Positions 1 through 6,236 of a stretch of 22,342 nucleotides of DNA are shown in pieces. Position 1 is the first letter of the stretch, and each line of letters starts with the position of its first letter. The position numbers were made by a program, and so were the translations under genes. This DNA is from Minisyncoccota bacterium. Lineage in GTDB: Bacteria > Patescibacteriota > Minisyncoccia > Phycocordibacterales > JACZSL01. Where the stretch lies: assembly GCA_028280145.1 (NCBI GenBank), contig JANQMM010000056.1, positions 1-22,342 of the forward strand. Direction: 5' to 3'. Under the pieces are notes generated by a model. That model was given only the letters and a program-made list of their open reading frames with translations, was not told the origin of the DNA and searched no databases.

Positions 1-1
1 C

Positions 2-1399
2 TCCCCGACCATCAGGCACGCGGAACGGTTGGGTGAGGAGCTTGGAAAAGGTATAGAGAAATACGTCTATGTGCTTCACAGCAATCTTCCAAAAAAAGAA
101 ATACTTAAACGTCTATCTGCTCTCCTTAAAGAAAAACATCCGGTGCTCATCATCGGTACAGGGGGCTTTCTGGCAACGCCACGAAAGGATATCGAGACAA
201 TAGTCGTAGAGCAAGAAAATGCCAAAAGCTACAAAATGCAGTCGCGTCCTTTCATTGACTACCGCATATTTGCAAGGCTTTATGGAGAAGCACTTCGTGC
301 TCGTATCATTTTTGCTGACATGCCGCTTTCAATAGAGACCATGTGGCGGTTGAAGCAACGAGAATATGAAGAACTGAGTTCCTCAAGAGCACGCATCGCA
401 ACAAAAGCAGACCAGTACATTATGGACATGCGTCCCGAAAAAGGCTCTCGCGACTTTTTTGTGTTAAGTTCTGAGCTCGTCGAATGGCTTGAAGATGTAG
501 TAAAAGATGGAAATCGCGCCTTTATCTTCAATGTCAGGCGTGGCATAGCTCCCTCCACGATCTGTGAAGAGTGTGGCGAAGTTGTCACGTGCAAGCTCTG
601 TGGAGCTTCTGTGGTGCTACATACTTCACATGCCGGCAATGTGTTCGTTTGTCACAGTTGCGGAGATTCGCGAAGCGCGAAAGAACGCTGTAAGAGATGT
701 AACAGTTGGAAGTTGAAGGCTCTCGGTATTGGTAGCGAGCGAGTAAAAAAAGAACTCGTTGATGTGTTCGGCGCAAAGCGTGTCTTTGCGATAGACAGCG
801 ACACGACAAAAACATACAAACAGGCGCAGAAAGAAAGAGATACGTTTTATAAGACGCAAGGAGCAATACTTGTTGGAACAGAGCTTTCCCTCTCTTTTAT
901 AGACAAGCCGGTAGCGGTAAGTGCGATCGCATCGATTGATTCACTCCTCTCTCTTCCGGACCCTAAGATGTATGAGAATATCTTCTCGCTTGTACTTCGA
1001 GTACGAGCAGTCGCTACCGACGCTTTCTTTCTTCAGACAAGACAGCCGGAATTGTCACTTATAAAGGAAGGGGTTGAGGGCAATGTGTCAAAGTTTTATG
1101 AAGGCGAGATCCTGAATCGGAAACGATTTGAATATCCTCCATTTACCACACTTATCAAAATCACCTCAACCGGAAGCGTAGCTCACATCACAAAGGAGAT
1201 AGGCCTCATTGAAGCCGAACTTAAAGGGTACCCGTTTTACGTCTACCCTGCGTTCTCAAGAGCGGGTAAAAATACATATGCTCTAAGTGCACTGCTCAAA
1301 GTTCCGTATGAGAAATGGCCGGATCAGAAATTGCTTAGGTCGCTTCGTTTGCTACCACCCAATGTGCGGATCGATGTGCACCCCGAAAGCACCCTCTAA
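2..1399 (+). CDS. priA: PriA-like primosomal protein N', helicase motifs degenerate (5' partial)
   Basis: The frame is open to the left edge, so the N-terminus lies outside the window. A TTG at 29 is only an internal start-like codon; residues are numbered from it. The family is recognised from the zinc-binding region with four CxxC pairs (C179/C182, C188/C191, C208/C211, C221/C224), the preceding NVRRGIAP (canonical NRRGYAP) and the following LGIGSERV (canonical GxGTERV). PriA normally restarts stalled replication forks as a DEAH helicase and primosome loader. Here the DEEH position reads EQEN (61-64), the SAT motif region reads ADMPLSIET (96-104), and the QVAGRAGR motif is replaced by a sequence around LVLRVRAVA. 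Helicase activity is therefore probably lost while the zinc fold and C-terminal domain remain. The gene precedes def by 87 nt. The family call is firm; the loss of ATPase activity is inference. Confidence 0.85.
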   Translation, partial: SPTIRHAERLGEELGKGIEKYVYVLHSNLPKKEILKRLSALLKEKHPVLIIGTGGFLATPRKDIETIVVEQENAKSYKMQSRPFIDYRIFARLYGEALRARIIFADMPLSIETMWRLKQREYEELSSSRARIATKADQYIMDMRPEKGSRDFFVLSSELVEWLEDVVKDGNRAFIFNVRRGIAPSTICEECGEVVTCKLCGASVVLHTSHAGNVFVCHSCGDSRSAKERCKRCNSWKLKALGIGSERVKKELVDVFGAKRVFAIDSDTTKTYKQAQKERDTFYKTQGAILVGTELSLSFIDKPVAVSAIASIDSLLSLPDPKMYENIFSLVLRVRAVATDAFFLQTRQPELSLIKEGVEGNVSKFYEGEILNRKRFEYPPFTTLIKITSTGSVAHITKEIGLIEAELKGYPFYVYPAFSRAGKNTYALSALLKVPYEKWPDQKLLRSLRLLPPNVRIDVHPESTL

Positions 1400-1473
1400 C
1401 GTGAAGAAGTGATCACTCTTTGAGAGTTCGGACACTTCCCTCGCCCGAGCCTTTTCATTTGTCTGCAAGTTTA

Positions 1474-1486
1474 TATAATCAGGACT
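1474..1486 (+). promoter_or_regulatory. -10 element of def, leaderless-type
   Basis: A perfect TATAAT at 1474-1479 is followed by 7 nt and the def ATG at 1487. Transcription would begin at or next to the A of the start codon. No Shine-Dalgarno sequence can fit. Confidence 0.6.
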
Positions 1487-1996
1487 ATGGTTGAGATCGT
1501 ACAGAAAGACGACCCGATATTACGCAAGACGGCTCAAGAGGTTCCTCTGGAAGATATCGGTTCTGCAAAGCTGAACAAAATACTAAAGGACATGAGTGAA
1601 GCGCTTGCAACACAGCATGACGGAGTTGCTATCGCGGCGCCTCAGATCGGAGTATCGCTTCGTATATTTATTGTCTCGGGAAAAATTCTTGCCGATGAGG
1701 AAGAACAAGCTCCAAACCGGGTGTTCATCAACCCAACCATTACCAAACTCTCAAAAAAGAAAGAGGATATGGATGAAGGTTGTTTGAGCGTACGTTGGAA
1801 ATATGGCACAGTAAAGCGAGCGGAAAAAACCACCATCAAGGCATATGATGAGACAGGGACTCTTTTTACCTACAATGCTACCGGACTCCTTTCACAGATT
1901 TTTCAACATGAGACGGATCACCTTGAAGGCGTTCTTTTCATAGATAAAGCAAAAGACGTTCACGATATTGACCCGCAGGATATAGAATCAGCATGA
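1487..1996 (+). CDS. def: Peptide deformylase
   Basis: 169 aa, the usual length. It removes the N-formyl group from nascent proteins in the cytosol, using a metal ion. All three family motifs are visible: GVAIAAPQIG (46-55, canonical GxGxAAPQ with the second Gly replaced by Ala), EGCLS with the metal ligand C99, and QHETDHLEG with ligands H141 and H145 and catalytic E142. The ATG at 1487 is preferred because of the TATAAT just upstream. The stop codon overlaps the start of fmt (ATGA at 1993-1996), pairing the enzymes that add and remove the formyl group, a very common bacterial arrangement. Confidence 0.96.
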   Translation: MVEIVQKDDPILRKTAQEVPLEDIGSAKLNKILKDMSEALATQHDGVAIAAPQIGVSLRIFIVSGKILADEEEQAPNRVFINPTITKLSKKKEDMDEGCLSVRWKYGTVKRAEKTTIKAYDETGTLFTYNATGLLSQIFQHETDHLEGVLFIDKAKDVHDIDPQDIESA

Positions 1997-2877
1997 TCAT
2001 GGAAGAAACGCCCCGTATCGTTTTTTTTGGCACTTCGGATTTTTCAGTCTCAATACTGGAACACCTCAAGGAGACAGCGCTTCTTCCTACGCTTATCGTC
2101 ACACAACCCGACAAACCAAAAGGAAGAAAAATGGTTATCACTCCCCCGCCCGTTAAGGTATGGGCGGAAGCAGAAGGTATCCCCACTATTCAACCCGAGT
2201 CGTTAAAAGAAACTCCTCCGGAACTACAAAATGACTGGGATGTATTCGTGGTCGTTGCCTATGGGAAAATAATTCCGAAGCACATCCTCGATATACCGAA
2301 TCGTGGTGCGCTTAATATTCACCCTTCTCTTCTACCCAAACTTCGCGGACCATCACCAATTCAATCCGCGATCCTTACGGACATGAAAGAAACCGGTGTA
2401 ACGCTAATGCTTCTTGATGAAGAGATGGACCATGGACCGATCCTGGCACAAGCAAAAGTTGAAATAGAGAACCTCTCTGACGACAAGACAAGCTGGCCTC
2501 CAAAAGCAAGCGTGCTGGAAGAGATATTCGCACACATTGGCGGTGAATTGCTAACCGAAAACCTTATTCCATGGATCAATGGAGATATCACCGAAGAAGC
2601 GCAGAACGACGATGAAGCAACCTTTTGTGAAATGATCAAAAAAGAAGATGGCGAGATTGATCTAAACGCAGACCCATACCAAAATTATTTAAAGATTCAG
2701 GCATTTGACCAATGGCCGGGGACCTATTTTTTTGTAGAAAAACGAGGTAAGCGCATTCGCGTTAAGATAATGGATGCCGAGTTTAAGGACGGTACACTTA
2801 CCGTCACTCGAGTAGTACCTGAAGGAAAGAATGAGATGGATTACGAGGATTTCAGGCGCGGGCTACGTGCGTCGTAG
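1993..2877 (+). CDS. fmt: Methionyl-tRNA formyltransferase
   Basis: 294 aa; the enzyme formylates initiator Met-tRNA using 10-formyltetrahydrofolate. The catalytic domain shows FFGTSDFS, the HPSLLP loop with RGPSPIQ (usually RGAAPIQ), and catalytic N108, H110 and D146. The C-terminal tRNA-binding domain begins near GEIDLNADPYQNYLKIQAFDQWPGTYFF. Translation is probably coupled to def through the ATGA overlap. A second ATG at 1999 (third codon) is equally possible and would shift the catalytic residues to 106, 108 and 144, the E. coli numbers. The last 15 nt overlap the end of the convergent hpf gene. Confidence 0.95.
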   Translation: MIMEETPRIVFFGTSDFSVSILEHLKETALLPTLIVTQPDKPKGRKMVITPPPVKVWAEAEGIPTIQPESLKETPPELQNDWDVFVVVAYGKIIPKHILDIPNRGALNIHPSLLPKLRGPSPIQSAILTDMKETGVTLMLLDEEMDHGPILAQAKVEIENLSDDKTSWPPKASVLEEIFAHIGGELLTENLIPWINGDITEEAQNDDEATFCEMIKKEDGEIDLNADPYQNYLKIQAFDQWPGTYFFVEKRGKRIRVKIMDAEFKDGTLTVTRVVPEGKNEMDYEDFRRGLRAS

Positions 2878-3222
2878 TTCTTCTTTGATCTTTGCTCCAC
2901 CTTTACGTACGCTCTTTACGTGCTTCTTTTTGTGTCTCCTCAATTCCTTTGCCATTTGAGCTTTGCTTTCATCTATGGCATCAAACAATTTCTCAGCCGT
3001 TGCTTCCGCTCGAAACGAAGCACCCGCTATTTTCATGTTGATTTCGGAGCGATATATATCACCTCTTCGGTGACGTTCTGTTGTTTTTTCAACTTCAACC
3101 CGACACTGAATGCTGGTGTCATCGGGATCGACAAGTCTGTCGAGAGACTTAAGACGTTTATCCAAGTATTCCTTGATCCCATTGGTTAGTCGTACATTGG
3201 TTGCTTTTGTTTGAATGTTCAT
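2863..3222 (-). CDS. hpf: Ribosome hibernation promoting factor / ribosome-associated inhibitor A
   Basis: About 119 aa, the short HPF/YfiA form. The protein binds the 30S decoding region and stabilises idle ribosomes. It has the typical start MNIQTKATNVRLTNGIKEYLDKRL, the middle IQCRVEVEKTTERHRRGDIYRSEINMKI, and a basic lysine/arginine-rich tail (RRHKKKHVKSVRKGG). I chose the ATG at 3222, which matches family N-termini; a GTG two codons upstream (3228) is also in frame. A TATAAG box at 3231-3236 (reverse strand) leaves 8 nt before this ATG and supports a leaderless mRNA. The end overlaps fmt by 15 nt in convergent orientation. Confidence 0.9.
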   Translation of the reverse strand: MNIQTKATNVRLTNGIKEYLDKRLKSLDRLVDPDDTSIQCRVEVEKTTERHRRGDIYRSEINMKIAGASFRAEATAEKLFDAIDESKAQMAKELRRHKKKHVKSVRKGGAKIKEELRRT

Positions 3223-3230
3223 ACGCACTT

Positions 3231-3239
3231 CTTATAACA
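3231..3239 (-). promoter_or_regulatory. Extended -10 of hpf
   Basis: On the minus strand this reads TGTTATAAG, a TGn extension plus a near-consensus -10, with 8 nt to the ATG at 3222. Confidence 0.5.
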
Positions 3240-3277
3240 CTACTAAAGTCTCAAGGTCACCAATAAAAGCGAGTGTG

Positions 3278-3547
3278 CTAATTCTCAGTCGGTGGTGTTT
3301 CTGAGGTGTCCTTGTTGTTATACTGTTTTTCCAAGTAATCAACAATATCGGCTGACTCATACATGGTTGTGCCAGTACTTTCGTCTACAAGGTACGGCAC
3401 CTGTCGCTTTCCACCTTTTTCCATGAGCTCGTCCAAAACTCCCGGATCAGCAATATTCAACTCGTTGATCTCCAAACCAAGATCGTCTACTTTAGCAAGC
3501 GCCATGGCGCAATACGGACATCCTGTTTTTACGTACATCGTTATCAT
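3278..3547 (-). CDS. Glutaredoxin-like protein
   Basis: 89 aa with a single thioredoxin-fold domain. The redox motif CPYC lies near residue 9, the cis-proline loop reads RQVPYLVD, and the C-terminal glutathione-site helix reads YESADIVDYLEKQY, all typical of glutaredoxin/GST N-terminal domains. It probably reduces disulfides or glutathione-type adducts in the cytosol. The tail after residue 80 (NNKDTSETPPTEN) is low complexity. The ATG at 3547 is preceded by an AT-rich TATAAA-like box (3557-3562, 9 nt away); the ATG three codons later is an alternative. It lies 55 nt upstream of the hpf start with its own promoter-like sequence, so it need not be in an operon with hpf. Confidence 0.87.
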   Translation of the reverse strand: MITMYVKTGCPYCAMALAKVDDLGLEINELNIADPGVLDELMEKGGKRQVPYLVDESTGTTMYESADIVDYLEKQYNNKDTSETPPTEN

Positions 3548-3556
3548 ATTCTCTGA

Positions 3557-3562
3557 TTTATA
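3557..3562 (-). promoter_or_regulatory. Candidate -10 of the glutaredoxin gene
   Basis: Minus-strand TATAAA within an AT-rich run, 9 nt before the ATG at 3547. The AT-rich context makes the exact hexamer uncertain. Confidence 0.4.
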
Positions 3563-3577
3563 TAATCTAATTAATAA

Positions 3578-4189
3578 CTATTTTGTGCGATCGAAAAGAC
3601 CTATCAGCTCGGTTTTGGCCAGAATATGACCCTTCATTGCCCTTCGTACCTCTGCCTCACTTGCCCCTGCGGGAAGGTCAAGTGTTGTATCAAGAGCATA
3701 TAACTGAAAGACGTAACGATGCTCAGTTGGTTCGTGTTCTGTCGGCGGGCACGGACCACGATACGACAAATCACCTGCCGTGTTCTTGCCGTGTGTCCCA
3801 CTTCCCGCATACGGAGACTCAAATACAACTTCCTCTACGGGTATGTTGAATAGGATCCAGTGATCAAACTTATCGATCAGTCTGGCCTTTTTCACCGACT
3901 CGGGAATATCAGGATCATCCACGATAAGGGCAAGTGTTTGTGTACCCCCCGGAACACCACTAACAGAAAGCGGCGGATTCGTATTTTCCCCATCACACGT
4001 GTACTCCTTAGGTATCGTATCACCGTGTATAAACGCAGAACTTGTAAGAGTGAGTTCTTCCATTGCTCTTGGCTCCATTATACCACTTTCTAAGTTATCC
4101 GCACCCTTGCTTGATGGAATAAATATAAGCACCAGAAGTCCTGCAACAAGAATGAGCCAAAGCGGCCAATTGTTGCTGAATTTTTCCAT
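3578..4189 (-). CDS. Membrane-anchored YbhB/YbcL-family (PEBP-like) protein
   Basis: 203 aa. An N-terminal hydrophobic segment (about residues 9-25, PLWLILVAGLLVLIFIP) should anchor the protein or act as an uncleaved signal. The rest is a phosphatidylethanolamine-binding-protein-like fold of the bacterial YbhB type: PKEYTCDGENTNPPLS, ALIVDDPD, FDHWILFNIP, and the ligand-loop region YRGPCPP followed by HRYVFQLYALD. The bacterial role is not well defined; a ligand-binding extracytoplasmic protein is the reasonable reading. The ATG at 4189 sits 6 nt after a minus-strand extended -10 (TGATAGACT), so the message is probably leaderless. Confidence 0.85.
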   Translation of the reverse strand: MEKFSNNWPLWLILVAGLLVLIFIPSSKGADNLESGIMEPRAMEELTLTSSAFIHGDTIPKEYTCDGENTNPPLSVSGVPGGTQTLALIVDDPDIPESVKKARLIDKFDHWILFNIPVEEVVFESPYAGSGTHGKNTAGDLSYRGPCPPTEHEPTEHRYVFQLYALDTTLDLPAGASEAEVRRAMKGHILAKTELIGLFDRTK

Positions 4190-4195
4190 GACCTT

Positions 4196-4204
4196 AGTCT
4201 ATCA
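4196..4204 (-). promoter_or_regulatory. Extended -10 of the YbhB-like gene
   Basis: Minus-strand TGATAGACT, 6 nt before the ATG at 4189. The AAGG before the start is too close to serve as a normal Shine-Dalgarno sequence. Confidence 0.45.
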
Positions 4205-4220
4205 CGAGCATTTCCGTCAT

Positions 4221-4248
4221 TTGCATTTGAGCACCTTTCTAGTAAAAT
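4221..4248 (+). promoter_or_regulatory. Candidate promoter of tRNA-Asn
   Basis: TTGCAT at 4221-4226, a 16-nt gap, then TAAAAT at 4243-4248. It is the only convincing plus-strand promoter before the tRNA and would give a leader of about 75 nt that includes the hairpin at 4291-4320. Confidence 0.4.
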
Positions 4249-4290
4249 AGCCAGTATTCCGTGGACAAAGTCCATGTGAACATTGAAAAA

Positions 4291-4320
4291 GCACCTCCCC
4301 GAGAGCTAAGGGCTGGGTGC
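4291..4320 (+). other. Hairpin in the predicted tRNA-Asn leader
   Basis: GCACCT at 4291-4296 pairs with GGGTGC at 4315-4320 (one G-U pair), with further CCC/GGG pairing inside. It ends 9 nt before the mature tRNA and has no T-run. A smaller hairpin (TGGAC-AAA-GTCCA, 4262-4274) precedes it. The role is unknown; RNA processing is one possibility. Confidence 0.35.
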
Positions 4321-4329
4321 CAAATACAT

Positions 4330-4402
4330 TCCGGTGTAGCTCAGTCGGTAGAGCGCCTCGCTGTTAACGAGGATGTCACAGGTTCGAGCCCTGTCGCCGG
4401 AG
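4330..4402 (+). tRNA. tRNA-Asn (anticodon GUU)
   Basis: A full cloverleaf can be folded by eye. The acceptor stem pairs TCCGGTG with CGCCGGA (one G-U pair), the D arm is GCTC...GAGC, the anticodon stem is CCTCG/CGAGG with loop CTGTTAA and anticodon GTT at 4363-4365, the variable loop is 5 nt, and the T arm is ACAGG-TTCGAGC-CCTGT. The discriminator base is G, usual for tRNA-Asn. The genomic sequence continues CAA, so CCA is not encoded and must be added by tRNA nucleotidyltransferase. Confidence 0.96.
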
Positions 4403-4520
4403 CAAGTAAAAAATCCCTAAAACAGTTCAGACAGCTTTGATTGAATGATGCTCAGATTCTCGTCCAATGGATTCGCCTATGCGCGCGGCGAAGTGCTTGG
4501 CTACCGATTGATCAAGCGAG

Positions 4521-4543
4521 AGTCACCCGGAAGGGTGACTTTT
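4521..4543 (+). terminator. Rho-independent terminator (plus strand) inside the 3' end of a minus-strand gene
   Basis: Perfect 8-bp stem AGTCACCC/GGGTGACT with a GGAA loop, followed by TTTT on the plus strand. It lies about 120 nt beyond tRNA-Asn and could end that transcript. The same stem encodes the last codons and the stop of the convergent SRPBCC gene. On the minus strand there is no T-run after it. Confidence 0.6.
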
Positions 4544-4987
4544 CGTCTTAAAAGCAGATTCCATCAGATCAAATCCTTTTCGCCATCCTTTTTCACTCTC
4601 GGACATAGCTCCTTCTTTCACAGAAGCCAGCTCCTCAACAACATCGGGACCTTCGTGAGTGTATGTCATTACAGAGCCACCCTTTCCGTCTGACTCAATA
4701 TCAATGGTAATGGTATCGCTGTTTGGTGAGAATTGAGGCATTGCGTATGTATATTTCAGCCGGTGGGGTCGTTCAACTTCCAAGTATTCACCGATAGCGG
4801 TGTACGTTGTGTCGCCCTCTTTTCGCACGATAGTCCACTTGCCGCCAACGCGCGGGTCAATATCAAACGTTGTCTGGTCAGTCCACCACACACGCATGTT
4901 CTCTGGCTTGGTGAAGGTATCAAATACTTCTTCTGGTGTAGCGGAGAAGTTTCGTGTGATTTTGATTATTTTGTTTTCTGTTTCCAT
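4523..4987 (-). CDS. SRPBCC / AHSA1-like domain protein
   Basis: 154 aa, a single START-like domain of the Aha1-C-terminal-like (AHSA1) group. Diagnostic features are the opening ITRNFSATPEEVFDTFTKPENMRVWW, then FDIDPRVGGKW, GEYLEVERPHRLKYTY, and a C-terminal helix starting EGAMSESEKGWRKGFDLME. Such proteins form a hydrophobic cavity for small ligands; the ligand cannot be predicted. It follows the YdeI-like gene by 24 nt on the same strand with no promoter of its own visible, so the two probably form an operon. The start ATG at 4987 lacks a clear Shine-Dalgarno sequence. The C-terminal SHPSG is encoded within a terminator hairpin serving the opposite strand. Confidence 0.87.
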   Translation of the reverse strand: METENKIIKITRNFSATPEEVFDTFTKPENMRVWWTDQTTFDIDPRVGGKWTIVRKEGDTTYTAIGEYLEVERPHRLKYTYAMPQFSPNSDTITIDIESDGKGGSVMTYTHEGPDVVEELASVKEGAMSESEKGWRKGFDLMESAFKTKSHPSG

Positions 4988-5011
4988 GGGTTGTTGAAAT
5001 TTTTGCCAAAT

Positions 5012-5239
5012 CTATTTACCACTCCAGCGCATTTTCATATACACATTGCCTTTCTTGAGCTCACTCAACATCTGTCGCAGTCGTTTTTGTTTAGTTTCTT
5101 CACGCTTTGCGTTATTAATCCACCAGATATAGTCATTTTGTTGATAAGGTGGACGCTCTTTATAGGCACTCATTAGCCCTGCCGTGTTGAGCGCAGTTTT
5201 CACAAATGTTGGCATTTTGTGCTTTTTTCGTTTAAGCAT
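5012..5239 (-). CDS. Short YdeI/OmpD-associated-family protein
   Basis: 75 aa. Recognised from RPPYQQNDYIWWINNAKREETKQKRL followed by QMLSELKKGNVYMKM, which matches the C-terminal portion of YdeI/OmpD-associated proteins, here alone without a larger N-terminal domain. The molecular function of the family is not well established. The annotated start at 5239 gives a basic extension (MLKRKKHK) before MPTFVKTAL; the internal ATG at 5215 would give the usual N-terminus. The consensus extended -10 TGCTATAAT ending 9 nt upstream favours 5239. Likely first gene of a two-gene unit with the SRPBCC gene. Confidence 0.75.
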   Translation of the reverse strand: MLKRKKHKMPTFVKTALNTAGLMSAYKERPPYQQNDYIWWINNAKREETKQKRLRQMLSELKKGNVYMKMRWSGK

Positions 5240-5248
5240 GTTGTTTTA

Positions 5249-5257
5249 ATTATAGCA
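5249..5257 (-). promoter_or_regulatory. Consensus extended -10 of the YdeI-like gene
   Basis: Minus-strand TGCTATAAT, a perfect TATAAT with TGn extension, 9 nt before the ATG at 5239. Confidence 0.6.
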
Positions 5258-5492
5258 AAGCCGCCAAGCGAGAGTCACTGTCCAAAAACCACCGACATTT
5301 GAAAAAATGGGAGTGTGCGTATTTTTTACTCTCGCACTTGTTGTAACTCTTTATTATTTAAATGTTTCGTGCCTATTTGAGGTAGCTCGGAGTAACTGGT
5401 GTAATCCCAGCATGCTCCAACGCTTCGCGGGACCGTCGCCAAAAGTCAGCAGTCAAAGCGGTTCTAATGCCACTCATGCCGTCGAACAGAAA
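5258..5492. other. Gene-poor stretch holding a repeat copy
   Basis: No convincing complete gene is seen between the divergent promoters at 5257 and 5493. It contains a 14-nt sequence (5265-5278) identical to 4513-4526, an AT-rich segment around 5320-5370, and minus-strand repeat copy 1 (5418-5485). A minus-strand frame from an ATG at 5477 to a stop at 5373 would encode a 34-aa peptide built around the repeat, with no visible promoter or Shine-Dalgarno sequence. Confidence 0.5.
5418..5485 (-). repeat. MSGIR...FWRRSR peptide-coding repeat, copy 1
   Basis: Read on the minus strand it encodes DGMSGIRTALTADFWRRSR and a few more residues. Copy 2 lies at 7257-7324 with the same orientation and length. 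A 22-nt block is identical (5464-5485 and 7303-7324). Beyond it the copies differ mostly at synonymous codon positions, which suggests common descent from a protein-coding segment. I do not recognise the family. Confidence 0.7.
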
Positions 5493-5521
5493 TTGACATG
5501 CTGTGGTTAGTATGTTACTAT
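5493..5521 (+). promoter_or_regulatory. Promoter of the 5568 gene (TTGACA type)
   Basis: Perfect -35 TTGACA at 5493-5498, 17-nt spacer, -10 TACTAT at 5516-5521 with a TGT extension. It predicts a leader of about 40 nt containing the Shine-Dalgarno AAGGAG at 5555-5560. Confidence 0.7.
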
Positions 5522-5567
5522 TCTTTCGGTACTTCAAAAATCCATCAATCCGCAAAGGAGAAATTTT

Positions 5568-5789
5568 ATGGAATACGTTCTGTACGTAATCTTGATGGTT
5601 AACAGCCCTGGAAATGGCGGGGTGGAAATTGAAACCAGCCAAGTGCCAATGCAGACACTTGAATTATGTCAGGAAGCTGCTGAATTGGTGAAAGCTGAAG
5701 GGGTGCAGACCTTTACCCCTGCAGGGCTTGGTCGCGCGGACAACACAGAGCTGACCACCAAAGCTACTTGCCTCAAGGCAACCGAATAA
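5568..5789 (+). CDS. Small conserved-type hypothetical protein with two cysteines
   Basis: 73 aa. I do not recognise a named family. It starts with a weakly hydrophobic strand (YVLYVILMV), then a glycine-rich turn, and has two cysteines in the contexts LELCQEAAELVK and ATCLKATE, a layout seen in small proteobacterial-type orphan proteins where the pair may form a disulfide. The start is well supported by AAGGAG 7 nt before the ATG and by a TTGACA promoter. The reading frame stays open after the TAA for 39 more codons (5790-5909). No terminator follows directly; the next hairpin is at 6104, so a 51-aa ORF at 5933 may be co-transcribed. Confidence 0.65.
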   Translation: MEYVLYVILMVNSPGNGGVEIETSQVPMQTLELCQEAAELVKAEGVQTFTPAGLGRADNTELTTKATCLKATE

Positions 5790-5909
5790 AAACTACAAGC
5801 CGCCTGCGAAGACTTCGAGACCGGTTCGTGTTACGCAAAGAAATATCTTGCCAAAATGCGAGAAAGAAACACAAACAAAAGCAAGAAGAGTCCTTGGAAA
5901 ATAGCCTAA
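5790..5909 (+). other. In-frame open continuation after the 5568 gene's stop
   Basis: Directly after the TAA at 5787-5789 the same frame runs 39 codons (KLQAACEDFETGSCYAKKYL...) to a TAA at 5907-5909. It has protein-like composition and two more cysteines but no good start codon with a Shine-Dalgarno sequence. It may be a truncated tail, a readthrough product or chance. A shorter frame from a GTG at 5828 to a TAA at 5927-5929 also exists. Confidence 0.3.
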
Positions 5910-5932
5910 CCTTTCCCACCTGGAGATAACTC

Positions 5933-6088
5933 GTGACCGTATGGCAGAGACTCGGACATTACGAGCACGAACACGACGAGAACGGCTACACCGGCTGGTA
6001 TCGTTGCATCGGAGGCAAATTGGCCGACAGTCGGTGGCCACAGTGGAACAACAGGACCGGTGCGGCTCGCTACCAGAACAAAAAGTGA
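5933..6088 (+). CDS. Small tryptophan-rich hypothetical protein (51 aa)
   Basis: GTG start at 5933 with GGAG at 5922-5925 about 7 nt upstream, ending at TGA 6086-6088. The predicted protein has 51 residues, begins TVWQRLGHYEHEHDENGYTGWYRCIGG and is unusually rich in Trp, Tyr, His and Asn, with one Cys. It resembles no family I can name. A strong hairpin terminator starts 15 nt after the stop, supporting the end of a transcript here. It probably shares the TTGACA promoter at 5493. The short length makes it easy to miss; ribosome profiling or homologues would be needed to confirm it. Confidence 0.5.
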   Translation: MTVWQRLGHYEHEHDENGYTGWYRCIGGKLADSRWPQWNNRTGAARYQNKK

Positions 6089-6103
6089 GTCGTCTGATCA
6101 ACA

Positions 6104-6137
6104 AGGGACTATCGGAAGGTAGTCCCTGTTCGTTTTT
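6104..6137 (+). terminator. Rho-independent terminator after the 5568-6088 unit
   Basis: Perfect 8-bp stem AGGGACTA (6104-6111)/TAGTCCCT (6120-6127), 8-nt loop, then GTTCGTTTTTAA. Confidence 0.75.
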
Positions 6138-6186
6138 AATGTAATAAAATAGATTTCAATTTCGTCTATTAGAAATGGTATGTAAG

Positions 6187-6224
6187 AACGCCGCAAGGCG
6201 TTGTTTGTCGCTCCGACAAAAAAA
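6187..6224 (-). terminator. Double hairpin downstream of the CobW gene
   Basis: On the minus strand a TTTGTC-GGAGC-GACAAA hairpin (6204-6220) is followed by AACGCC-TTGC-GGCGTT (6187-6202). The T-run after the last stem is weak, but the position, 13 nt past the CobW stop, fits a terminator or 3' end structure. Confidence 0.4.
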
Positions 6225-6236
6225 GTGCTGAGAGCT

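Noticed and set aside
5373..5642. 89-codon minus-strand frame containing repeat copy 1 as a full gene
   Set aside because: Its first half is antisense to the promoter, Shine-Dalgarno and start of the 5568 gene and has no promoter; only the repeat segment shows coding-type conservation.
5262..6140. Mobile element bounded by the TTGACA promoter and repeat copies
   Set aside because: The two repeat copies are in the same orientation but flank only a few genes, without terminal inverted repeats or target duplications that I can identify.
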